In this document: one piece after another, positions 52,445 through 61,558 of the stretch | Layout: each line of letters opens with the position of its first letter | How positions within the stretch are numbered: position 1 is the stretch's first letter | Made by a program: the position numbers and the translations under genes | The notes under the pieces: generated by a model | Told to the model about the DNA's origin: nothing | Seen by the model: only the letters and a program-made list of their open reading frames with translations | Databases searched by the model: none | Source: Kocuria sp. p3-SID1428 | GTDB taxonomy: Bacteria; Actinomycetota; Actinomycetes; Actinomycetales; Micrococcaceae | Length of the DNA stretch: 64,000 bases | Reading direction: 5' to 3' | Assembly (NCBI RefSeq): GCF_025149945.1 | Contig: NZ_JALXVH010000007.1 | Span: 1-64,000 of the forward strand

Positions 52445-54343
52445 TCACTGCTGCTGCACGGCCCCCGGCCACATGTCCTCCACCGCGTACCGGTCGCCGA
52501 TCGAGAAGTCGTACTGCACGAGCTGCAGATCCTGGAGCAGATCCGCTCGGGCCGCGTCCAGGTTCTCCCGATCCAGCTCCTCGCCCTGCGGATCCAGCAG
52601 GCGCTCGCGCTGGATCACCGGCATGCTGGAGTTCACGTCCTCGAGCAGCGCCAGATAGGGCGTGACGGGGGCGTCGGCGACCTCATAGACCTTGGGCAGG
52701 AACATGGCCGGGGTGGCCACCGTGCCCTGCGAGGTCTGCTCCGTCTCGCTGCTCCACACGTAGTACGGGGTCTGCAGGCTGGTCTCCGGATCGTTCTGCT
52801 CGCGCAGCTCATCCGAGTAGACGCCGGGCAGGTGATCTCCGTAGAACACCACGACGGTCTTCTCATCCCGATCGCGCAGCTGCTGCAGGAACTCCGCCAT
52901 CGCCTCGTCGGTGCTGTGCAGACCGCGGGCGTACTGGCTCAGCTGCCCGGTGTCCGAGCCGTCGGAGACCTCGACGCCGATCGGGTCGTCGTAGAAGTCG
53001 AAATAGGGACCGTGGTTCTGCATGGTCACAAGGTTCGTGAACAGGGGCTCGTCGGTGGTGTCCATCTGGTGGAGCACCTCGTCGAAGGCGGAGGCGTCGC
53101 TGATGTACGGACTGCCGCCCAGGTGGTCGTCCTCCTGGATGCTGTCCTCGTTGACCACCCGGTCGAAGCCGAAGTTCTCGTAGACCGCAGGGCGCTTGTA
53201 CATGTGCAGGTTGTAGGGGTGGATGGCCACCGAGACGTGGCCCGTCTCCTCGAAGGCCCCCACGGCAGACGGGTAGCCGTCCAGGTCGCTGACGAAGTTC
53301 TGGTACGGCGAGCTCGCCTGCTGGCGGAACAGGCCGACGGGCTGACCGGTCAGCGACTCGAACTCCATGGTCGAGGTGCCGCCGCCATAGGAGTTGGAGT
53401 ACATGGTCCCGGACAGCGTCTCGTCCATGATCTCGCGGGTCTGCGGGATGGGGTCCTCGTCGAGGGCGACCCCGTCCATGCGCGTGGGGTCGGTGAACGA
53501 CTCGGAGAGGATGACCACCACATTGGTGTCCTCGAGGGAGCCGTCGCGCCCGGCATTGATCTGCTCGGCACGGCCCTCGTAGCGCTCGGCGAGATCATCC
53601 ATGGCCGCCTCGTCGTAGCCCTCGGGCTCGGCCATGGGGTCGGTCGGCATGTTGTACAGGAATCCGCCCACGAAGCCGTGGACCCGGTAGTTGTAGAGCT
53701 GGCTGGAGTTGCCCCACTCCTGCCCCTTCGTGTTGTAGAGCGCACGCCACATGTTGGAATCGGAATTGAAGCCCACGGTGTGGACGAGCGCAGCGCCCGT
53801 CACGATCACGCCGATCACCCGCAGGCCCAGGTAGCGCTTGTTGACCCCGCCCTCCGGGCGGCGCAGGCGCGGACGGGGGAAGCGCCGCGCGGCCAGCTTG
53901 CCGATCACGACGATCACCAGCACCAGCACGACGAGTCCGATCACCACCCCGGCGATCATCCGCCCCGTGACCATCGAGAGCAGGAAGCCCGCCTGGCTCA
54001 CGAACTCCATGTCGCTGGGGAACACAGGCTCCTGCCGCATCATCAGCTTCTGCTTGCTGGCCACCGACAGGATCGCCAGGGCGGCAGTGACGATGCCGAC
54101 CGACCACCAGAACCGCCCGAGCAGCAGCCACAGGAAGGCCATCAGCAGGAAGATCACCAGGACGTCGAACGGCGAGACCAGCCCCGCAAGGTCCCCGAAG
54201 GTGTCGCCCTCCACGCGCACGGAGCTCTGCAGCATGAACGCGCAGGTCGCCGAGAGCACGAGCATCACGACCGCACCGCCGAGGATTCCGGTCCAGCGAG
54301 GACGGGGCGCAGGGGAGTCTTCGGGGGTTGTCGTGCTGTGCAT
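52445..54343 (-). CDS. LTA-synthase-family membrane sulfatase-like protein
   Basis: A 632-residue protein: five predicted transmembrane helices in the first 200 residues, then an extracellular alkaline-phosphatase-fold domain. Active-site parts are VVVILSESFTDP (first metal site), SYGGGTSTMEFESLTG (nucleophile Thr), VAIHPYNLHMYKRPAVYENFGF, LVTMQNHGPY and VVFYGDHLPGV. The family transfers glycerol-phosphate from phosphatidylglycerol to build lipoteichoic acid; in actinobacteria the polymer is less clear. ATG 54343 was chosen over 54394 because TACCGT lies 7 bases upstream (leaderless pattern). Confidence 0.85.
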   Translation of the reverse strand: MHSTTTPEDSPAPRPRWTGILGGAVVMLVLSATCAFMLQSSVRVEGDTFGDLAGLVSPFDVLVIFLLMAFLWLLLGRFWWSVGIVTAALAILSVASKQKLMMRQEPVFPSDMEFVSQAGFLLSMVTGRMIAGVVIGLVVLVLVIVVIGKLAARRFPRPRLRRPEGGVNKRYLGLRVIGVIVTGAALVHTVGFNSDSNMWRALYNTKGQEWGNSSQLYNYRVHGFVGGFLYNMPTDPMAEPEGYDEAAMDDLAERYEGRAEQINAGRDGSLEDTNVVVILSESFTDPTRMDGVALDEDPIPQTREIMDETLSGTMYSNSYGGGTSTMEFESLTGQPVGLFRQQASSPYQNFVSDLDGYPSAVGAFEETGHVSVAIHPYNLHMYKRPAVYENFGFDRVVNEDSIQEDDHLGGSPYISDASAFDEVLHQMDTTDEPLFTNLVTMQNHGPYFDFYDDPIGVEVSDGSDTGQLSQYARGLHSTDEAMAEFLQQLRDRDEKTVVVFYGDHLPGVYSDELREQNDPETSLQTPYYVWSSETEQTSQGTVATPAMFLPKVYEVADAPVTPYLALLEDVNSSMPVIQRERLLDPQGEELDRENLDAARADLLQDLQLVQYDFSIGDRYAVEDMWPGAVQQQ

Positions 54344-54350
54344 GCAGGAC

Positions 54351-54356
54351 ACGGTA
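54351..54356 (-). promoter_or_regulatory. Leaderless -10 box of the LtaS-like gene
   Basis: Minus-strand TACCGT, 7 bases, then ATG 54343. Confidence 0.4.
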
Positions 54357-54423
54357 TCTGTAAAGACTCTGTTCACCTTCGCCGGATTCATCACACCTGA
54401 TGGCGACGCGCGTCACATCCGAT

Positions 54424-54448
54424 GGGTCGGCGCTCCCTGCGCCGACCC
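54424..54448. repeat. 10-bp-stem hairpin abutting the 58-bp palindrome
   Basis: GGGTCGGCGC (54424-54433) and GCGCCGACCC (54439-54448) around loop TCCCT. It ends where the next palindrome begins. Confidence 0.6.
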
Positions 54449-54506
54449 GGTTGGTGGCAGGTGTGCACTCCATCAGCGCTGACGAGGTGCATACCTGCCG
54501 CCAACC
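54449..54506. repeat. 58-bp intergenic palindrome (TCAGCGC core)
   Basis: Arms 54449-54468 and 54487-54506 pair at 18 of 20 positions. The 18-base loop contains TCAGCGCTGA. Total length is again 58 bases, as at 13742-13799 and 47259-47316, although the arms are different. Confidence 0.7.
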
Positions 54507-54540
54507 CGAGGCCCCGGACGAACCCATAGGAAAAAAGCAT

Positions 54541-54576
54541 GAGCCGCGACATCGTCTGTCAACGATGTCGCGGCTC
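54541..54576 (-). terminator. Terminator of tRNA-Ser(GGA)
   Basis: A perfect 15-bp stem (54541-54555 with 54562-54576), 6-base loop; on the minus strand a T6 run follows a few bases further on. Confidence 0.9.
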
Positions 54577-54586
54577 AGGACAAGGG

Positions 54587-54671
54587 CGGAGGATGGGGGA
54601 TTTGAACCCCCGAGGGCGTTAACCCAACACGCGTTCCAGGCGTGCGCCATAGGCCGCTAGGCGAATCCTCC
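54587..54671 (-). tRNA. tRNA-Ser (GGA)
   Basis: An 85-nt class II tRNA: acceptor GGAGGAT/ATCCTCC, discriminator G, anticodon loop CTGGAAC (anticodon GGA), long variable arm, T-loop TTCAAAT. CCA not encoded. Confidence 0.95.
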
Positions 54672-54803
54672 TGGCTGCAAGATCGCACCGCAGGGCGCGA
54701 ACATGCAGGGACCATCGTAGACCATGTCCCGCCGAGGGCGGAAATCCTCGGGGCGGGAGGCGGGGTTTCACAGCCTCGGCACCGGTCCGATACACTCTTC
54801 GAC

Positions 54804-54893
54804 AGCCCCTCGTGCGGCGTCATCTTGAGGAACTCCCCCAGGGCCGGAAGGCAGCAAGGGTACTTGGGCTCTGACGGGTGCACGAGGGGTCTT
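54804..54893 (+). ncRNA. ffs: Signal recognition particle RNA, small bacterial type
   Basis: CCCCTCGTGC (54806-54815) pairs with GCACGAGGGG (54880-54889), enclosing the conserved apical hairpin with the GGAA tetraloop region (GGGCCGGAAGGCAGCAAGGG). It binds Ffh to target membrane proteins. It precedes dnaX, a widely conserved arrangement. Ends are approximate. Confidence 0.92.
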
Positions 54894-54968
54894 CGCATGC
54901 CCGGAGCGCGCTCGGCGCCCGTCATCCACTGCACCGGCTCCGCCTCTCAGGACGTCGGAGGCCGTCGC

Positions 54969-54974
54969 TACAGT
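54969..54974 (+). promoter_or_regulatory. Leaderless -10 box of dnaX
   Basis: TACAGT, 6 bases, then the GTG start of dnaX at 54981. Confidence 0.5.
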
Positions 54975-54980
54975 GTCCGT

Positions 54981-57900
54981 GTGACGACCGCCCTGTACCG
55001 CCGCTACCGCCCCGAGTCGTTCGAGGACGTCATCGGCCAGTCCCATGTGACCGAGCCGCTGATGACCGCACTGCGCAAGAACAAGGTGAACCACGCCTAC
55101 CTGTTCTCCGGCCCGCGCGGCTGCGGCAAGACCACCTCGGCGCGCATCCTGGCGCGCTGCCTCAACTGCGCCCAGGGCCCCACGCCCACACCCTGCGGGC
55201 AGTGCGAGTCCTGCCGCGATCTGGCCCGCGACGGCGCCGGCTCCCTGGATGTCATCGAGATGGACGCCGCCTCCCACGGCGGCGTGGATGACGCCCGCCA
55301 GCTGCGCGAGCGCGCCACGTTCGCCCCGGTGCGGGACCGCTACAAGATCTTCATCATCGACGAGGCCCACATGGTCACGCGCGATGGCTTCAACGCGCTG
55401 CTGAAGATCGTCGAGGAGCCGCCGGAGCACATCAAGTTCATCTTCGCCACCACGGAGCCCAACAAGGTCCTGCCGACCATCCGCTCCCGCACGCACCACT
55501 ACCCGTTCCGCCTGGTCCCGCCCGAGCCGCTCATGGAGTACCTCAGCGCCCTGTGCGAGCAGGAGGGCGTGGGCGTGGAGCCCGGCGTGCAGGCCATGGT
55601 GGTCCGCGCCGGCGGCGGCTCCGTGCGCGACTCCCTCTCCGTGCTGGATCAGCTCATGGCCGGCACCGATCAGGACCAGATCAGCTACGACCTGGCCAGC
55701 TCGCTGCTCGGCTACACGCACGGGGCCCTGCTCGACGACGTCGTCGACGCCTTCGCCTCCGGGGACGCCGCCACGGTGTTCCGCGCCGTCGATCGCGTGA
55801 TCCAGACCGGCCAGGATCCCCGGCGGTTCGTGGAGGACCTGCTGGAGCGCTTCCGCGATCTCGTGATCGTGGACGCCGTGCCGGAGAACGCGGGCAACAT
55901 CCTCCACGGCACCCCGGAGGACCAGATCGCCCGCTTGCGCAATCAGGCCCATCAGATGGGCGCCTCCGAGCTCTCGCGCTGCGCGGACATCACCAATGAG
56001 GCCCTGACGGAGATGGTGGGGGCCACCTCGCCGCAGCTGCACCTCGAGCTGCTGTGCGCCCGGCTGCTGCTGCCCTCGGCGGAGAACACCACGCGCGGCG
56101 TCGGCGTGCGCGTGGATCGCCTCGAGCGCCGTCTGAACATCGGGCGCACGGGTGCCCCCACCGGCCCTCTGCTGGACGTGCCCCGGGAGCAGGCCTCCTC
56201 GAGTGCTGGGCAGGAGCAGACCGGCTCGGGTGTTTCGCAGCAGACCACGGCGCCTGAGCCCGCACCGGCCCAGAGCGAGCAGCCCGCGGCCACCGCGAGC
56301 ACCGCTCATGACGATTCCGCGCCGACTCCCGTACAGCACCACGACGCTCCCGCTCAAGCTTCCGCACAGGACCAGCCCGAGACGCAGGAGGCGGATCCGC
56401 TCACGGCGGTCGAGGGCGGCTTCGGGAAGTTCCGCGGACGCCAGCCGGAGCAGTCTGCCGAGTCCCGCGAGCAGTCGGCCCAGGCTCCGGAGGACCCCGC
56501 CCCGGCGGAGTCTGCGCCGGATCAGACGCCCCAGCGGCCCCCGCACGCCGATGAGTCCGCCTCCCGCGGCCCGGCCAGCGGCGGCGAGATCGACATGATC
56601 CGCAACTCCTGGACCGAGATCATCGCGGCCCTGGCGGAGATCCACCGCGTCTCGTGGATGACCACCATGCGCGGGACCCCCATCGCCTTCGACGGCTCCG
56701 TCCTGCAGCTGATGTTCGACGCCGAGGGCGATCGCAAGAACTTCCCGCGCTTCGAGCCGAACCTCGTCCAGGCGATCCACCAGGTGCTCGGCGTGAACTG
56801 CCGCGTGGAGGCCGTCGGCCCCCAGTCCGGGCCCGGCGGTGCCCGCGACGACTCCGCAGGACCCCGTGGCGGCGGGCCTCGGGGACACGGGTCGAGCGGG
56901 CCGGCCGGCCCCGCTCCCAGCGGACCGGGTCCGGCAGGCAACCGCAGCGCGGGCCCCGGTGCCCCGAGCTCGAACGGTCCGAGAGGCCGCGCGAGCGCTT
57001 CGGCACAGGCCGACTCGGCTCAGCCCGGCTCAGGGCAGCGCGAGGCTGGGCGCAGCCCCTCCGACCCGCCGGGCGGACAGCCGCAGGACAGTCGCGGCGA
57101 TGACCGAAGTGAGGCGCAGGAGAACGGGGGCCGGGAGACCGGCCCTCGGCCGTTCCCTGGGCAGCAGCAGCGACCGCCGCAGCGCGAGCAGCCGCAGCAT
57201 GAGCAGGCTCGAGCACAGTCCCGCAGCCAGGCCCCGCAAGACGAGGCCCAGCGGGAAGACGCTCAGCAGGAAGGACCTCAGCAGGACGACTCCGCCGAGG
57301 TGACGTCCTGGGCCGTGGCCCCGATCCCCACCTCTGACCCGGTGGAGGCCGCCCCTGCCGGCCCCGATGCCCCCGCCCAAGACTCCACCCCCGAGGTGCC
57401 CGAGGCCCCGGCCGGTCCTGCCCCCACCGGCGCTGCCCCCACAGCCGCCGCTGCGGAGGAGACCGCCCAGCAGGGCCCGGCTCCTGAGCAGTCGCAGAGC
57501 GGCACCTCGGCCCGGTCGTCGGCTCAGCGCGCTGAGCAGACTCCATCGGAGGCCGAGGACTCCCCGCCGTCCGCACAGGACGCCCGCGCCGCCTGGGCGC
57601 AGTCGGTCGAACCGCACCAGGATGCGCAGGGGACCGCGCAGCCATCTGCTGCCCGGGAGCAGACCAGGTCCGGGGAGCGCGGCGAGTCCCGCGCGCAGTC
57701 GGCACACGGCCGACAGACAGGCACCCGCGAACAGCCGGCCCCCTCGCAGCGGCCCCAGCGATCGGCGCAGCGCCGACGAGGCGAGGACCCCTCGCCGGAT
57801 CCGGTCGTGCCGACCAGCCCGTACGACGACATCCCCTGGCCGGACGAGGCTCCCCCCGAGGAGGAGCCCCCCTTCGAGGACCCGGGCTTCCGCGGGGCGC

Positions 57901-58469
57901 CGTCGCGCGCAGCGGCCGGCTTCGGCGCCGGCCAGGGCGCGGACGCCGGTCCGCAGCACGACACCCCCGCCCCCCAGGACACGGCGCAGCAGACTCCGAC
58001 CCCGCCCGCAGAGCCGGCCCCGGAGCAGCCGTCCCAGCCCGCAGAGCCCGCCTCGGTGCAGCCATCCCAGGACTCGCAGCAGCCGCCCCAGGAGGAGACC
58101 CCGCCGGAGCAGTGGCGCCCCTCGACGGGCGCGCGCCCTGCAACCGATTCCCCCGGCGCCGCAGGAGGGGCAGGCTCCGCAGCAGCAGGTTCCGCCTCCG
58201 GAGCATCCGCCTCGAGCTCGGCAGCACCGGCAGCACCGCGCAAGCAGAGCTTCCGTGAGCGCCACGCCGCCCATTTCGCCGCCGCCCAGCGCAGCGCGGA
58301 GCCGAGCCGGACTGCGTCGTCGGCCCCGGACCTAGACTCGGAGGCGACGTTCTCGCCCAGTGAGGACGACGAGGCCGTGGAGAACACGGATCAGAGTTCG
58401 CGAGCGCTCATCGAGCGCATCCTCGGCGGGCGGCTCCTGGAGGAGATCCCGCACCAGCCCGGTCTCTGA
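54981..58469 (+). CDS. dnaX: DNA polymerase III subunit gamma/tau
   Basis: A clamp-loader subunit of 1162 residues, far longer than E. coli tau (643). Residues 1-370 are the AAA+ module: LYRRYRPESFEDVIGQSHV, Walker A GPRGCGKTTSARILA, a zinc cluster around CAQGPTPTPCGQCESC, DEAHMVTRDGFNALLKIVEEPP and FIFATTEPNKVLPTIRSR. A small domain lies near residues 530-620, and the rest is a very long Pro/Gln/Ala/Glu-rich, probably disordered tail. GTG 54981 follows an apparent leaderless promoter and starts exactly at the conserved ALYRRYRP. recR follows by 52 bases; the usual ybaB gene between them is absent. Confidence 0.95.
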   Translation: MTTALYRRYRPESFEDVIGQSHVTEPLMTALRKNKVNHAYLFSGPRGCGKTTSARILARCLNCAQGPTPTPCGQCESCRDLARDGAGSLDVIEMDAASHGGVDDARQLRERATFAPVRDRYKIFIIDEAHMVTRDGFNALLKIVEEPPEHIKFIFATTEPNKVLPTIRSRTHHYPFRLVPPEPLMEYLSALCEQEGVGVEPGVQAMVVRAGGGSVRDSLSVLDQLMAGTDQDQISYDLASSLLGYTHGALLDDVVDAFASGDAATVFRAVDRVIQTGQDPRRFVEDLLERFRDLVIVDAVPENAGNILHGTPEDQIARLRNQAHQMGASELSRCADITNEALTEMVGATSPQLHLELLCARLLLPSAENTTRGVGVRVDRLERRLNIGRTGAPTGPLLDVPREQASSSAGQEQTGSGVSQQTTAPEPAPAQSEQPAATASTAHDDSAPTPVQHHDAPAQASAQDQPETQEADPLTAVEGGFGKFRGRQPEQSAESREQSAQAPEDPAPAESAPDQTPQRPPHADESASRGPASGGEIDMIRNSWTEIIAALAEIHRVSWMTTMRGTPIAFDGSVLQLMFDAEGDRKNFPRFEPNLVQAIHQVLGVNCRVEAVGPQSGPGGARDDSAGPRGGGPRGHGSSGPAGPAPSGPGPAGNRSAGPGAPSSNGPRGRASASAQADSAQPGSGQREAGRSPSDPPGGQPQDSRGDDRSEAQENGGRETGPRPFPGQQQRPPQREQPQHEQARAQSRSQAPQDEAQREDAQQEGPQQDDSAEVTSWAVAPIPTSDPVEAAPAGPDAPAQDSTPEVPEAPAGPAPTGAAPTAAAAEETAQQGPAPEQSQSGTSARSSAQRAEQTPSEAEDSPPSAQDARAAWAQSVEPHQDAQGTAQPSAAREQTRSGERGESRAQSAHGRQTGTREQPAPSQRPQRSAQRRRGEDPSPDPVVPTSPYDDIPWPDEAPPEEEPPFEDPGFRGAPSRAAAGFGAGQGADAGPQHDTPAPQDTAQQTPTPPAEPAPEQPSQPAEPASVQPSQDSQQPPQEETPPEQWRPSTGARPATDSPGAAGGAGSAAAGSASGASASSSAAPAAPRKQSFRERHAAHFAAAQRSAEPSRTASSAPDLDSEATFSPSEDDEAVENTDQSSRALIERILGGRLLEEIPHQPGL

Positions 58470-58521
58470 GGCCGTCGTCGTCCTCCGTGTCCGAACCCCT
58501 CCCCATCGAAACGAGTGATCC

Positions 58522-59118
58522 GTGTACGAAGGCGCAGTCCAGGACCTGATCGACGAGCTCGGTCGACTCCCCGGCGTGGGCCCCAAGTCCGCCCAGCGCA
58601 TCGCCTTCTTCCTGCTCGATGCCGAGCGCTCGGACGTGCAGTCGCTGGCCGATGCCCTGATCGCGGTCAAGGAGCGGGTCCAGCACTGCGAGACCTGCGG
58701 CAACGTCTCCGAGCAGGAGCAGTGCAATATCTGCCGCGATCCCCGTCGCGACCGCACCGTGATCTGCGTGGTCGAGGAGTCCAAGGACGTCATGGCCATC
58801 GAGCGCACCCGCGCCTTCCGCGGGCTGTACCACGTGCTCGGCGGCTCCATCAATCCGATCGGCGGCATCGGACCTGATCAGCTGCGGATCCGCGAGCTGA
58901 TGACCCGCCTGTCGGATGAGACCGTCCAGGAGATCGTCCTGGCCACCGATCCCAACCTCGAGGGCGAGGCGACCGCCACCTACCTGGCGCGCATGCTGCG
59001 GACCCTGGGCATCACGGTGACCCGCCTGGCCTCCGGGCTGCCCGTGGGAGGGGACCTGGAGTACGCGGACGAGGTCACGCTGGGGCGGGCGTTCGAGGGC
59101 CGTACCGCGGTCAGCTGA
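58522..59118 (+). CDS. recR: Recombination protein RecR
   Basis: A 198-residue RecFOR-pathway protein. It has the N-terminal HhH ([24 protein letters not shown]), the zinc finger [22 protein letters not shown], and the Toprim domain ([16 protein letters not shown]...[43 protein letters not shown]). GTG 58522 is directly followed by the conserved [12 protein letters not shown]. It is downstream of dnaX and upstream of lysC. Confidence 0.96.
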   Translation: MYEGAVQDLIDELGRLPGVGPKSAQRIAFFLLDAERSDVQSLADALIAVKERVQHCETCGNVSEQEQCNICRDPRRDRTVICVVEESKDVMAIERTRAFRGLYHVLGGSINPIGGIGPDQLRIRELMTRLSDETVQEIVLATDPNLEGEATATYLARMLRTLGITVTRLASGLPVGGDLEYADEVTLGRAFEGRTAVS

Positions 59119-59127
59119 GCGCACCGA

Positions 59128-59133
59128 TAGACT
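59128..59133 (+). promoter_or_regulatory. -10 box upstream of lysC
   Basis: TAGACT followed by 7 bases and an ATG at 59141. That ATG opens a 20-codon in-frame extension of lysC (see the lysC entry). Confidence 0.45.
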
Positions 59134-59200
59134 GGCCCGAATGCCGCCGAGAAGCCTTCGGCGCGCAAGCAGCCAGAACCAGCCGGGGGTACCAGAACAG

Positions 59201-60493
59201 ATGAGCCTGATCGTGCAGAAGTTCGGCGGATCGTCGGTCGCAGACGCGGCCAGCATCCGTCGAGTGGCACGTCGTGTGGTCGAGACCCGGGATGCGGGCA
59301 ACGACGTCGTCGTGGTGGTCTCCGCCATGGGCGACACCACCGACGAGCTGATCGACCTGGCCAACGAGGTGGCGCCCAAGCCGCCCGCCCGCGAGATGGA
59401 CATGCTCCTGACCTCCGGCGAGCGGATCTCCATGTCCCTGCTGGCCATGGCCGTCAGCGCCTACGGCGCACCGGCCCAGTCCTTCACGGGCTCGCAGGCC
59501 GGCATGATCACCGACGGCGACCACGGCGCTGCCTCCCTGGTGGAAGTCAATCCCGAGCGCATCCGCGAGTCCCTGGACGAGGGCAACATCGCGATCGTCG
59601 CCGGGTTCCAGGGCGTGCACCGGGCCACCAAGGACATCACCACGCTGGGCCGCGGCGGCTCGGACACCACGGCCGTCGCCCTGGCTGCGGCGCTGGAGGC
59701 AGACGTCTGCGAGATCTACTCGGACGTGGACGGCGTCTTCACGGCGGATCCGCGCATCGCGCCCAAGGCCCACAAGCTCGAGGAGATCTCCTCGGAGGAG
59801 ATGCTGGAGATGGCCGCCAACGGCGCCAAGATCCTGCACCTGCGCTGCGTCGAGTACGCCCGCCGCTTCGGCGTGAAGCTGCACGTCCGCTCATCCTTCA
59901 CCCACCACGAGGGCACCTGGGTCATCCCCAGCCCCGATGACACCACCGTCTCTGTGCACACCCAGGAGATCCCCTTGGAACAGCCGCTGATCGCAGGAAT
60001 CGCCCACGACCGCACCCAGGCCAAGATCACCGTCGTCGGCGTCCCGGACCGCCCCGGGATCGCCTCCGGCATCTTCCGGCTGCTGGCCGATGCCAAGGTC
60101 AACGTGGACATGATCGTGCAGAACGTCTCGGTCTCGGACGAGAAGACCACGGACCTGTCCGTGACGATCCCGGAGACCCAGGGCGATCTGGCCATGTCCA
60201 TGCTGCGCGCGGCCGAGGAGAAGATCGGCTACGCGAGCCTCGAGTACAACGACCAGGTCGGCAAGCTCTCCCTGGTCGGCGCGGGCATGAAGTCCAACCC
60301 GGGCGTATCCTTCACGTTCTTCGACGCCCTGGCCGAGCACGACATCAACATCGACATGATCTCCACCTCCGAGGTGCGGATCTCCGTGGTCACCGCGGCG
60401 GATCGCCTCGACGACGCTGTCCGCGCCGTGCACACCGCGTTCAACCTGGACTCCAACCAGGACGCCACGGTCTACGCGGGCACCGGGCGCTGA
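59201..60493 (+). CDS. lysC: Aspartate kinase
   Basis: A 430-residue enzyme for the first step of lysine, threonine and methionine synthesis. It shows [17 protein letters not shown], the [16 protein letters not shown] kinase loop, [35 protein letters not shown], and two C-terminal ACT domains ([39 protein letters not shown]) for feedback control. ATG 59201 is the conventional start; GGGGGT lies 11 bases upstream. An in-frame ATG at 59141 with a TAGACT box 7 bases ahead could give a leaderless form 20 residues longer. asd, which often follows lysC, is not next. Confidence 0.95.
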   Translation: MSLIVQKFGGSSVADAASIRRVARRVVETRDAGNDVVVVVSAMGDTTDELIDLANEVAPKPPAREMDMLLTSGERISMSLLAMAVSAYGAPAQSFTGSQAGMITDGDHGAASLVEVNPERIRESLDEGNIAIVAGFQGVHRATKDITTLGRGGSDTTAVALAAALEADVCEIYSDVDGVFTADPRIAPKAHKLEEISSEEMLEMAANGAKILHLRCVEYARRFGVKLHVRSSFTHHEGTWVIPSPDDTTVSVHTQEIPLEQPLIAGIAHDRTQAKITVVGVPDRPGIASGIFRLLADAKVNVDMIVQNVSVSDEKTTDLSVTIPETQGDLAMSMLRAAEEKIGYASLEYNDQVGKLSLVGAGMKSNPGVSFTFFDALAEHDINIDMISTSEVRISVVTAADRLDDAVRAVHTAFNLDSNQDATVYAGTGR

Positions 60494-60502
60494 TCGCCCG
60501 TT

Positions 60503-61447
60503 TTGTCCACAGCAGCACCCGCTGCGACGCAGCTCGACGCCACTGCCCCGGTCCTCGGCCCGGAGCAGTGGCGTCAGTCGCAGGAAGCCCACCTCCGGCG
60601 AGTCCGGACCTGGACCGAACCGTTCCGCGAGCGCCGTCACCGCGGGCTCAAGCACCCGGTCGACGACTTCCTGTTCACCTACTACTCCTTCTCCCCGGGC
60701 AAGTTCGAGCGCTGGACCCCTGGGGCCGGCGTGGTCCTGCTCGACGGTTCCGCGGAGTTCTCCGGGCAGAAGTTCTGGCGGCCCCTCTCCCGGGAGGAGT
60801 CCGGCCGGCTGGGCCTGGCCTGCGACGACGGCGCGGTCACCCTGGACGTCGAGGCCTTCCTGTCCACCCGGGGGCCGGCGGTGGAGTTCGTGGACATGCT
60901 CGTCCGGCGCACCGCCGGACGGCCCGGGCACTTCGGCTGCTTCGGGATGCACGAGTGGGCGATGGCCTACCGGGCCGCCGTGCACGGCGTGCGCCATGAA
61001 CAGCTCCCGCTGAGGCTGGGGACCGAAGGGACAGACGCCGTCGTCGAGGCCAGCAAGCTCAAGTGCACCCATATCGACGCGTTCAGGTTCTTCGCCCCGG
61101 AGGCAGCACCCAGGAACGCGCTGCGGCCCACCCGGGAGAATCAGCGAGAACTGGAGCAGCCCGGCTGCCTGCACGCGAACATGGACCTGTATAAGTGGGC
61201 CTACAAGCTCTATCCGGCGCTGCCCTCCCAGCTCATCGCCGATGCCTTCGAACTGGCGATCGAGGTGCGGGCCACCGACATGGAGGCCTCCCCCTACGAC
61301 CTCAGCGAGTGGGGATACGGGGTGGTCGCCGTTGAGACACCGGAGGGCAAGGCCGAGTACGTGCGGCGGCAGAAGTCCTTCGCCGAGCAGGCCCGGCCCA
61401 TCCGTGCGAAACTGCTCGAACACACCACCGCACTGCTCGCCACATAA
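60503..61447 (+). CDS. Conserved protein annotated in relatives as 3-methyladenine DNA glycosylase
   Basis: A 314-residue protein resembling an actinobacterial family usually labelled 3-methyladenine DNA glycosylase: WRQSQEAHLRRVRTWTEPFRERRHRGLKHPVDDFLFTYYSFSPGKFERW, HFGCFGMHEWAMAY, LRLGTEGTDAVVEASKLKCTHIDAFRFF and a C-terminal MEASPYDLSEWG. I see no HhH-GPD motif, so the enzymatic label is weakly founded. Start taken as TTG 60503, 9 bases after the lysC stop, because the frame opens there; no ribosome-binding site is evident. Confidence 0.6.
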   Translation: MSTAAPAATQLDATAPVLGPEQWRQSQEAHLRRVRTWTEPFRERRHRGLKHPVDDFLFTYYSFSPGKFERWTPGAGVVLLDGSAEFSGQKFWRPLSREESGRLGLACDDGAVTLDVEAFLSTRGPAVEFVDMLVRRTAGRPGHFGCFGMHEWAMAYRAAVHGVRHEQLPLRLGTEGTDAVVEASKLKCTHIDAFRFFAPEAAPRNALRPTRENQRELEQPGCLHANMDLYKWAYKLYPALPSQLIADAFELAIEVRATDMEASPYDLSEWGYGVVAVETPEGKAEYVRRQKSFAEQARPIRAKLLEHTTALLAT

Positions 61448-61459
61448 GCAGCTCGAAAT

Positions 61460-61480
61460 CTGTTTCACTTTTTGAAACAG
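61460..61480. repeat. 8-bp-stem inverted repeat after the glycosylase-like gene
   Basis: CTGTTTCA-CTTTT-TGAAACAG lies 13 bases after the stop. It is AT-rich compared with other hairpins here, so it could be a terminator or the operator of the downstream gene. Confidence 0.5.
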
Positions 61481-61558
61481 CTGGCTTACGGTCGAGATGA
61501 TCTCCTGACCCGGCCGCCCACCACGGCCAGAACCTGACCACCTCCCAGGCGGCATACG

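Noticed and set aside
54768..56888. 706-codon minus-strand frame opposite ffs and dnaX
   Set aside because: It covers the SRP RNA gene and the conserved AAA+ part of dnaX in antisense, with no motif of its own.
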